In this document: piece by piece, positions 7,553-11,995 of the stretch
Layout of the letters: each line of letters opens with the position of its first letter
How positions within the stretch are numbered: the stretch's first letter is position 1
Source: an uncultured Peptoniphilus sp.
GTDB lineage: Bacteria; Bacillota; Clostridia; Tissierellales; Peptoniphilaceae
Reading direction: 5' to 3'
NCBI RefSeq assembly: GCF_946222045.1
Contig: NZ_CAMILN010000048.1
Coordinates: 1-11,995 of the forward strand
Length of the DNA: 11,995 nucleotides
Position numbers and translations under genes: made by a program
The notes under the pieces: generated by a model
The model's input: only the letters and a program-made list of their open reading frames with translations
Databases searched by the model: none
What the model was told of the DNA's origin: nothing

Positions 7553-7578
7553 ATATTATTGGATCTTTACTTTGTCAA
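7550..7578 (-). promoter_or_regulatory. Consensus sigma-A promoter of the tetR gene
   Basis: On the minus strand, TTGACA (7573-7578) and TATAAT (7550-7555) are separated by exactly 17 bases, so both hexamers match the vegetative consensus completely. The expected start site falls around 7540-7545, between the two operator palindromes. Such a strong promoter in front of a regulator makes sense only if it is tightly repressed. Confidence 0.88.
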
Positions 7579-7599
7579 CACTTTATTAAAATAAATTTA

Positions 7600-7640
7600 T
7601 AAAAAATAGAAAAAGACCTGGGAATTATTCCCAGATCTTT
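7600..7640 (-). terminator. Strong terminator of the RNase H - deaminase operon
   Basis: The stem arms AAAGACCTGGGAAT (7612-7625) and ATTCCCAGATCTTT (7627-7640) pair over 14 positions with a single G-T wobble and a minimal loop. On the minus strand the hairpin is followed by TTCTATTTTTTATAA. It lies 15 bases past the deaminase stop and isolates this operon from tetR. Confidence 0.92.
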
Positions 7641-7655
7641 CGTCATCCAACACTT

Positions 7656-8075
7656 TTAAATTTGTTTTAACTTAACCTTATTCTTCTTTATAAGTTCCAT
7701 GGCGTAGTCGTCTACCCTATAGGCTTCATGGTAGATTATTTCTCCTATGCCAGCTTGGATAAGGGCTTTGGTGCAATTGAGACAAGGAAAGTGTGTTACA
7801 TAAGCCTTGGCCCCCCTAACTGATATACCTTCTTTTGCACAATACAAGAGGGCATTCATCTCTGCATGTATTGTTGCTATGCAGTGGCCATCACGCATTG
7901 TGTGGCCGACTTCGTCGCAGTGGGGGTTGCCTGTCACTGATCCATTGTAGCCTGTTGAGACTATCCTGTTGTCAGAGTTCACAAGGACACAACCCACAAA
8001 GGCCCTGTCACATGTGGACCTTGTTGCCACCATTTCTGTTATCTCCATAAAATATCCATCCCAAGATTTTCTCAT
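7656..8075 (-). CDS. dCMP deaminase family protein (ComE operon protein 2-like)
   Basis: This 139-residue zinc-dependent deaminase is predicted to convert dCMP to dUMP, feeding dTMP synthesis. The catalytic motif HAEMNAL (His70, proton-shuttling Glu72) and the zinc-binding FPCLNC (Cys98, Cys101) are intact, and the N-terminal CDRAFVGCVLV and STGYNGSVTGNPHCDEVGH are typical of the ComEB/dCMP deaminase group rather than of cytidine or tRNA deaminases. The length is close to that of Bacillus ComEB without extensions. The start overlaps the RNase H stop by four bases (ATGA), with AAAGGAGG at 8080-8087, so translation is coupled. No comEA or comEC is adjacent, so a competence role cannot be claimed. 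dCMP as substrate is inferred from family resemblance. Confidence 0.9.
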   Translation of the reverse strand: MRKSWDGYFMEITEMVATRSTCDRAFVGCVLVNSDNRIVSTGYNGSVTGNPHCDEVGHTMRDGHCIATIHAEMNALLYCAKEGISVRGAKAYVTHFPCLNCTKALIQAGIGEIIYHEAYRVDDYAMELIKKNKVKLKQI

Positions 8076-8650
8076 TTTGCCTCCTTTGCAAGTTGATCCA
8101 CAAGTTCATTGTACTTAACCCCAGAGTGGGCCTCTACTTTTATAAATTTTACCTCAAGCTTGTCCTTTATGGAATCATAAAAGTTTTTGTAATAGATTGT
8201 TCCTTCTTTATTAGTCTTCCAAAATCCTAGGGCCCAAGACCTTATGCCCTCGTAGTCGTAGTGTAGATATATTTTTTTCTTGCCAAGTTTTACTGCTTCT
8301 TCCATGGCACGCATGGCTCCCTTGATTTCTCCTGACACATTCCTCATCTCTGAGTCCTTGAAAAATCTCTTTGAGTAAGTATATTCTTCTTCGTCATTAA
8401 ACATGTAGACTCCATAGGAATGGGACTTGTCCTTATTCCTGTAGGACCCGTCAACATAAACTACAAGCTCATCTTTTTCTGCTGACTCCTTCTTCTCTTC
8501 TTCTACTTCATTTATAAAGGCCTCAGCATCTTCAAGAGTGGAAAACTTTTTGAAACTTGCTCCCTTAAAGCCCATAGTTTCTCTCTTGCACTCATCCCAA
8601 GTGTGATAGATGCCAGGATTTCTTCCTATTCTAACTGCGTAATACTTCAT
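8072..8650 (-). CDS. rnhA: Ribonuclease H with N-terminal hybrid-binding domain
   Basis: This 192-residue enzyme degrades the RNA strand of RNA:DNA hybrids such as R-loops and primers. Residues 1-46 form a hybrid-binding domain (viroplasmin/HBD type: YYAVRIGRNPGIYHTW, then GFKGASFKKFSTLEDAEAF). An acidic linker (about 48-61) leads to the catalytic RNase H fold. The acidic quartet is present: Asp67 in VVYVDGSY, Glu108 in SGEIKGAM, Asp132 in LHYDYEGI, and Asp185 in LVDQLAKEA, with the flexible-loop His175 in KVEAHSG. This domain order is that of eukaryote-like RNase H1 proteins found in many Bacillota. It is the first gene of a two-gene operon with the deaminase. The ribosome site is a modest GAGGT; the promoter is probably shared back to back with the aldolase gene. 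Confidence 0.93.
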   Translation of the reverse strand: MKYYAVRIGRNPGIYHTWDECKRETMGFKGASFKKFSTLEDAEAFINEVEEEKKESAEKDELVVYVDGSYRNKDKSHSYGVYMFNDEEEYTYSKRFFKDSEMRNVSGEIKGAMRAMEEAVKLGKKKIYLHYDYEGIRSWALGFWKTNKEGTIYYKNFYDSIKDKLEVKFIKVEAHSGVKYNELVDQLAKEAK

Positions 8651-8672
8651 ATTAACCTCAAAATTTTGTCAT

Positions 8673-8701
8673 TTGTCAACTATGTCTACTTATTATATAA
8701 T
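8673..8701 (+). promoter_or_regulatory. Sigma-A promoter of the class I aldolase gene
   Basis: TTGTCA (8673-8678, one mismatch from consensus) and TATAAT (8696-8701, perfect) are separated by 17 bases. A second TTGTCA copy lies at 8666-8671. The -10 is part of the palindrome ATTATATAAT (8692-8701), which also gives a TATAAT on the minus strand facing the RNase H gene. Confidence 0.8.
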
Positions 8702-8721
8702 TAGAAGTAATTAGAAGTCTA
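8692..8721 (-). promoter_or_regulatory. Candidate promoter of the RNase H - deaminase operon
   Basis: On the minus strand a perfect TATAAT (8692-8697) is preceded at 18 bases by TAGACT (8716-8721), four of six matches to TTGACA. This would give a leader of about 35 bases before the RNase H ATG. It overlaps the -10 of the divergent aldolase promoter, so polymerases could compete. An alternative TTGACA at 8674-8679 has no good -10 before the start codon. Confidence 0.5.
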
Positions 8722-8726
8722 GACTT
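8699..8726. repeat. 10-base tandem repeat and 12-base palindrome in the aldolase leader
   Basis: AATTAGAAGT occurs twice head to tail (8699-8708 and 8709-8718), starting within the -10. The second copy runs into a perfect palindrome AAGTCTAGACTT (8715-8726), which ends two bases before GGAGG (8729-8733). It could be an operator, or an RNA stem-loop next to the ribosome site. Confidence 0.6.
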
Positions 8727-8738
8727 TTGGAGGTAAAA

Positions 8739-9629
8739 ATGAACAAAGAACAATTTGAAAGAATGAAAAATGGCAAGGGCTTTATTGCTGCTCTTGACCA
8801 ATCTGGTGGATCAACACCAAAGGCCCTATTAAATTATGGTGTTACTGAAGATGCTTATTCAAACGAAGAAGAAATGTTTGATAAGGTTCACGAAATGAGA
8901 AAGAGAATTATAAAGGACGAAGCCTTTACATCTGATAGAATTTTAGCTGCAATCCTATTTAAGGTCACTATGAATTCTAAAATCGATGGCAAGTTCACTG
9001 GTGACTACCTTTGGGAAGAAAAGGGCATAGTTCCAATCCTTAAAGTTGACGAAGGTCTTGATGTAGAAAAAGACGGCGCACAACTTATGAAGCCTTTTAA
9101 AGACATTGACGAACTTCTAGCAAATGCTAAGGAAAGAAATATTTTTGGAACTAAGATGCGTTCTGTTGTTAAGGAACTGAATGAAGAGTCAATTAAAAAA
9201 GTTGTTGAACAACAATTTGACTACGCAAAGAAAATATCTGCAGCAGGATTTGTTCCTATTATAGAGCCAGAAGTTGACATCCACGCTAAGGACAAGGCTG
9301 AAATAGAAGAGGTTCTTAAAAAATATCTTGTGGAAGAATTAAAGAAATTAGACAAGGACACTTATGTAATGTTCAAGTTAACTCTTCCAGAAAAGGAAAA
9401 TCTTTACGAAGACCTTTACGACTTTGACCAAACTGTTAGGGTTGTTGCCCTTTCTGGTGGTTATTCAAGAGATGACGCCAACGAAAAACTTAGAAAAAAC
9501 AAGGGCGTAATTGCTTCTTACTCAAGAGCCCTTACTGAAGGCCTAAATGTAAATCAAACTGATGAAGAATTTACAAAGATGCTTGATGATTCTATTGAAA
9601 AGAATTACTCAGCTTCAGTTGAAAAATAA
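8739..9629 (+). CDS. fda: Class I fructose-1,6-bisphosphate aldolase
   Basis: This 296-residue cytosolic aldolase interconverts fructose-1,6-bisphosphate with glyceraldehyde-3-phosphate and dihydroxyacetone phosphate through a Schiff base, without metal. It matches the Staphylococcus-type bacterial class I enzyme in length and along the whole chain: MNKEQFERMKNGKGFIAALD at the start (Asp20 at the active site), the QSGGSTPKAL phosphate-binding region, FGTKMRS at 136-142, IIEPEV at 174-179 with Glu176, the Schiff-base lysine Lys213 in VMFKLTLP, and ALSGGYSR at 237-244. I use the ATG at 8739 with GGAGG at 8729-8733; a TTG four codons upstream overlaps that site. A clear promoter lies upstream and a terminator downstream, so it is monocistronic. 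It is divergent from the RNase H operon. Confidence 0.95.
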   Translation: MNKEQFERMKNGKGFIAALDQSGGSTPKALLNYGVTEDAYSNEEEMFDKVHEMRKRIIKDEAFTSDRILAAILFKVTMNSKIDGKFTGDYLWEEKGIVPILKVDEGLDVEKDGAQLMKPFKDIDELLANAKERNIFGTKMRSVVKELNEESIKKVVEQQFDYAKKISAAGFVPIIEPEVDIHAKDKAEIEEVLKKYLVEELKKLDKDTYVMFKLTLPEKENLYEDLYDFDQTVRVVALSGGYSRDDANEKLRKNKGVIASYSRALTEGLNVNQTDEEFTKMLDDSIEKNYSASVEK

Positions 9630-9642
9630 AATTAATTATTAA

Positions 9643-9669
9643 GCCTCTGATTTTTCAGAGGTTTTTTTT
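9643..9669 (+). terminator. Rho-independent terminator of the aldolase gene
   Basis: CCTCTGA (9644-9650), a four-T loop and TCAGAGG (9655-9661) form a perfect seven-base-pair stem followed by eight T residues (9662-9669), 14 bases after the stop codon. Confidence 0.95.
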
Positions 9670-9707
9670 ACATATTTTTTGATTTACCTGTCTTAATAGC
9701 CTTCTTA

Positions 9708-9736
9708 TTGACATTGACAAGGGCCTAATGTAAACT
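9708..9736 (+). promoter_or_regulatory. Candidate promoter of the NSS symporter gene
   Basis: A consensus TTGACA at 9708-9713 is followed after 17 bases by TAAACT (9731-9736, four of six matches). TTGACA is immediately repeated at 9714-9719. A perfect TATAAT at 9747-9752 lies downstream but has no good -35 at the right distance. Which -10 is used is uncertain. Confidence 0.45.
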
Positions 9737-9750
9737 ATTTCATAAGTATA

Positions 9751-9812
9751 ATTCTCTTGACCTATTGAATTTAAGCCAAGAGGATAATTTATAAATAAGT
9801 CCTAAGAGGACT
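9751..9812 (+). promoter_or_regulatory. Two-hairpin leader upstream of the NSS symporter
   Basis: ATTCTCTTG (9751-9759) pairs with CAAGAGGAT (9777-9785) across a 17-base loop with one wobble. AGTCCT (9798-9803) pairs with AGGACT (9807-9812) across an AAG loop, just before the SD AGGAG (9817-9821). I cannot match this to a named riboswitch or T-box. It could be a protein-binding leader or DNA operator. Confidence 0.4.
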
Positions 9813-9828
9813 AACTAGGAGAAGAATT

Positions 9829-11169
9829 ATGGATGACAAATTAAAAACTCGTGATGGTTTTAAAAGTAAGTGGGGCTTTATCCTCGCCTGCATAGGTTCT
9901 GCTGTTGGAATGGGAAACATTTGGAGATTTCCAACCATGGTCTCAGCCTATGGCGGCATGACCTTTCTTATACCCTACTTAATTTTCGTAGCCCTAATTG
10001 GGTCCACTGGAGTTATATCAGAGATGGCTCTGGGAAGATCTGCCCAGGCAGGTCCCGTTGATGCCTTTGGTGATTGCACCGAACTTAGGTGGCAAAATAG
10101 GAAAATTGGAGAAATCATTGGTCTTATACCAGTCCTTGGTTCCCTTGCTCTTGCCATAGGTTACACTTGTGTCATGGGTTGGATTTTTAAATATACATAT
10201 CTTGGAATCTCTGGCAATCTTTATGAGCTGGGCCAAGACATGGATGCAATTGGTGGGACTTTTGGCCAAACGGCATCTGCCTTTGGGGCAAATATGTGGA
10301 TAGTAATTGCAATTGTAGCAAGTTTTGCCATTATGGTAATGGGAATTTCTGATGGAATTGAAAAGGCAAACAAAATTATGATGCCTACACTTTTCATTTT
10401 ATTTATTGGCCTTGCAATTTATATATTTAATCTTCCTGGATCACACGAAGGTTACAAGTATATTTTTTCTGTGGATCCTGAAGGACTAAAGAGTCGTGAA
10501 GTATGGATCTATGCCTTTGGACAAGCCTTCTTCTCCTTATCAGTAGCAGGCAATGGAACAGTTATCTATGGGTCTTACCTACCTAAGGATGAATGCATCC
10601 CATCATCAGCAAGAAATGTTGCAGTCTTTGACACCATAGCAGCAATGATGGCGGCAATAGTAATTATTCCAGCCATGGCAGCAGCATCAGCTGAACTTGA
10701 CGCAGGTGGTCCTGGTCTTATGTTTATCTATCTTGTAAATGTCTTTAACGGAATGCCCATTGGAAGAATTGTGGGAATGATTTTCTACATCTGCATTCTT
10801 TTCGCAGGACTTAGCTCCATAATAAATCTTTATGAAGCTCCAGTTGCCTACTTCCAAGAGAGATTCCATTTCTCAAGGACTCTTGCTACAGTTATAATCC
10901 ACATCATAGGTTGCACAGCAGCTATAATGATTCAGGGAATAGTAAGTGGTTGGATGGACGTAGTTTCTATTTACATTTGTCCACTTGGTGCAGCCCTTGC
11001 CGGCATAATGTTCCTTTGGGTTGCAGGTAAAGACTATGTCCTTGCAGCAGTAAATGAAGGTTCACCAAAAGGCATTGGATCTTGGTACTATCCACTTGCA
11101 AAATATGTATATGTAACGGCAGCCATAGTCGCCCTAATAGCAGGCGCAAGACTTGGTGGCATTGGTTGA
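9829..11169 (+). CDS. Sodium-dependent NSS/SNF family amino-acid symporter
   Basis: This 446-residue inner-membrane permease has the LeuT fold and is predicted to import an amino acid with Na+. The hallmark unwound first helix GSAVGMGNIWRFP (23-35) is intact. By alignment with LeuT, Ala25 and Asn30 match sodium-site residues and Arg33 the extracellular gate. The TM6 signature FFSLSVAGNG (234-243) corresponds to LeuT's FFTLS segment, with Ser236 in place of the sodium-binding Thr. SEMALGR (64-70) closes TM2. About 11 hydrophobic segments and the short C-terminus fit the MhsT/TnaT-like bacterial subgroup better than 12-helix LeuT. The SD AGGAG (9817-9821) is well placed, and terminators on both sides make it monocistronic. 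The transported amino acid is not determined; MhsT-like members prefer hydrophobic or aromatic residues. Confidence 0.93.
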   Translation: MDDKLKTRDGFKSKWGFILACIGSAVGMGNIWRFPTMVSAYGGMTFLIPYLIFVALIGSTGVISEMALGRSAQAGPVDAFGDCTELRWQNRKIGEIIGLIPVLGSLALAIGYTCVMGWIFKYTYLGISGNLYELGQDMDAIGGTFGQTASAFGANMWIVIAIVASFAIMVMGISDGIEKANKIMMPTLFILFIGLAIYIFNLPGSHEGYKYIFSVDPEGLKSREVWIYAFGQAFFSLSVAGNGTVIYGSYLPKDECIPSSARNVAVFDTIAAMMAAIVIIPAMAAASAELDAGGPGLMFIYLVNVFNGMPIGRIVGMIFYICILFAGLSSIINLYEAPVAYFQERFHFSRTLATVIIHIIGCTAAIMIQGIVSGWMDVVSIYICPLGAALAGIMFLWVAGKDYVLAAVNEGSPKGIGSWYYPLAKYVYVTAAIVALIAGARLGGIG

Positions 11170-11184
11170 TAAAATTTTGTAAAC

Positions 11185-11222
11185 AAAAAAGTGTTGGCTT
11201 TAGTAATAGCCAGCACTTTTTT
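11185..11222 (+). terminator. Rho-independent terminator of the NSS symporter gene
   Basis: AAAAAAGTGTTGGCT (11185-11199) pairs with AGCCAGCACTTTTTT (11208-11222) with one wobble and an eight-base loop; the stem ends in the T tract itself. It starts 16 bases after the stop codon. Confidence 0.93.
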
Positions 11223-11276
11223 GCCATACAATTTATTTTATATTCTCTAAAATTTCTAAATTTAAAAAATAAGCTC

Positions 11277-11303
11277 TTGTATGTTTTTTTTGCGTGATAT
11301 TAT
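11277..11303 (+). promoter_or_regulatory. Candidate extended -10 promoter of the lipoprotein gene, with T8 spacer tract
   Basis: TATTAT (11298-11303) is preceded by TGA, giving an extended -10 (TGnTATTAT). A -35-like TTGTAT (11277-11282) lies only 15 bases upstream, and that spacer contains eight consecutive T (11284-11291). No better pair is seen between the preceding terminator and the gene. Confidence 0.45.
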
Positions 11304-11347
11304 GTTATTTAGGTAAAGTTTAGTTTGTGAGACCAGGAGGTAAGATT

Positions 11348-11923
11348 ATGAAAAAGAAATATCTAATTATTTTATTGGCACTTCCCTTAATTTTTAGTGG
11401 ATGTAAAAAAACAAATAGCGAAAATGCAAATTCTAGTAAAGAACCACCAAACAGTTCTCTTCAAAATGAAAAGGTAGAAACAGATAACACTTCAGCAAAA
11501 GAAAATATAGATAATCAAATTGAAGAAAAATATGATGTAGTAGCACTAACAAGAAATATTTCTCTTATTTTAAAAGAAATTGGATATGAAAATGTTGGTG
11601 GAACAGTCGAAGAAGCAAAAGATCTTTATCCCCAAGCAAAAATTATTGGAAGCGAAAAAAATCCAGATTCAGATTTAGTATTTGAAGTCTATCCAGACTT
11701 AATTATTACAGATTCCAATAACCATAAGGATTTCTTATCAAAAATGGATGATTATAACTTTAAGAAACAATGTCGCTCTCTAACTAACCCTCTTTCTTCT
11801 GCACCTACTTTAGAAGAATACATCTATGCTTTGTGTAATGACATAGATTATCCTAAGTACAGTGAAGAAAATCCTATACCAAAAGATTTACTAGATAAAA
11901 TAGAAAAAGAATTAAATCAATAA
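11348..11923 (+). CDS. Small lipoprotein resembling one lobe of a periplasmic-binding-protein-2 family (siderophore/cobalamin-type) receptor
   Basis: This 191-residue predicted surface lipoprotein starts at the ATG preceded by AGGAGGT (11335-11341). A basic MKKK, a hydrophobic stretch and IFSGC form a signal peptide with lipid-attached Cys19; Phe at the -3 position is unusual. A low-complexity Ser/Asn/Glu/Lys linker (20-60) follows. Residues 62-141 resemble the N-terminal lobe of Fe3+-siderophore/heme/cobalamin substrate-binding proteins: VVALTRNISLILKEIGYENV, then YPQAKIIGSEKNPDSDL, and VYPDLIITDS, which matches the 'kPDLVi' strand of that family. A helix-like TLEEYIYALCNDID follows and the chain stops. 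Complete family members are about 300 residues with a second lobe, so half the ligand cleft is missing. The neighbours include no ABC permease or ATPase. It may be a truncated remnant or a specialised single-lobe protein; the ligand is unknown. Confidence 0.6.
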   Translation: MKKKYLIILLALPLIFSGCKKTNSENANSSKEPPNSSLQNEKVETDNTSAKENIDNQIEEKYDVVALTRNISLILKEIGYENVGGTVEEAKDLYPQAKIIGSEKNPDSDLVFEVYPDLIITDSNNHKDFLSKMDDYNFKKQCRSLTNPLSSAPTLEEYIYALCNDIDYPKYSEENPIPKDLLDKIEKELNQ

Positions 11924-11940
11924 AATTAACCTCTGGATGA

Positions 11941-11995
11941 TGTGGTGACCCCATAAAGTTGGACCAAATACCAGAGAGAATTTCTATTTTCTCTG
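11941..11995 (+). mobile_element. Probable terminal inverted repeat of an IS3-family insertion sequence (cut by the window end)
   Basis: The sequence TGTGGTGACCCCATAAAGTT followed by GGAC resembles IS3-family ends, which begin TG and carry a GACCCC-(A/T)n-AAGTTGGAC-like core. It starts 17 bases after the lipoprotein stop. Next comes a hairpin, CAGAGAGAA (11972-11980) with TTTTCTCTG (11987-11995), common near such ends, where it may block outside transcripts from reaching the transposase. No transposase is visible because the window ends. The exact first base (11938, 11941 or nearby) cannot be fixed without the other end. Confidence 0.5.

Noticed and set aside
7656..8650. Competence (comE) locus
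   Set aside because: The deaminase is ComEB-like, but neither comEA nor comEC is adjacent, so only the enzymatic family can be claimed.
8674..8679. Minus-strand TTGACA as the -35 of the RNase H operon
   Set aside because: At normal spacing the -10 would be GTTAAT immediately before the ATG, which would give an almost leaderless transcript despite a ribosome site; the TATAAT further upstream is more likely.
8727..8738. TTG start for the aldolase four codons upstream
   Set aside because: The TTG overlaps the GGAGG ribosome site, and homologous aldolases begin at MNKEQ.

Overview
The window looks like a chromosomal stretch from a low-GC, Gram-positive anaerobe of the Bacillota. It is AT-rich, has strong AGGAGG-type ribosome binding sites and consensus sigma-A promoters, and carries a Staphylococcus-type class I aldolase, a YfcC/PepD pair and a ComEB-type deaminase. 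The Peptoniphilaceae (Anaerococcus or Peptoniphilus relatives) is my best guess from overall character; no marker gene here proves it.

Layout. From 1 to about 8650 everything reads leftward (minus strand), in five transcription units: (1) mscL - patatin-like phospholipase - CoA-pyrophosphatase-type Nudix hydrolase (2232 to 166, with overlapping genes and a terminator at 101-152); (2) a solitary EamA/DMT permease (3239-2388, terminator 2318-2350); (3) YfcC-family permease - PepD-type dipeptidase (6378 to 3511, terminator near 3420-3450); (4) a TetR-family regulator (7495-6848) with a consensus promoter and two palindromic operator candidates; (5) RNase H (with hybrid-binding domain) - ComEB/dCMP deaminase (8650 to 7656, strong terminator at 7600-7640). 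From about 8651 rightward the genes are on the plus strand: class I fructose-1,6-bisphosphate aldolase, a sodium-dependent NSS amino-acid symporter, and a small lipoprotein resembling one lobe of a metal/siderophore/cobalamin-type binding protein. The last ~55 bases resemble the end of an IS3-family insertion sequence cut by the window edge.

How the genes fit together. The content is mostly metabolism and homeostasis: peptide and amino-acid use (YfcC + PepD, the NSS symporter), glycolysis (aldolase), nucleotide and nucleic-acid upkeep (RNase H, dCMP deaminase), and membrane stress or lipid turnover (MscL, patatin lipase, CoA diphosphatase). The divergent RNase H / aldolase promoters share a palindromic -10 region. 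I found no CRISPR array, rRNA, tRNA, prophage or recognisable defence system. The most interesting points are a C-terminal zinc ribbon on MscL and its tight coupling to a patatin lipase, the apparently single-lobed lipoprotein with a T8 tract in its probable promoter, and the TetR autoregulatory architecture. I did not find an obviously new multi-gene system.
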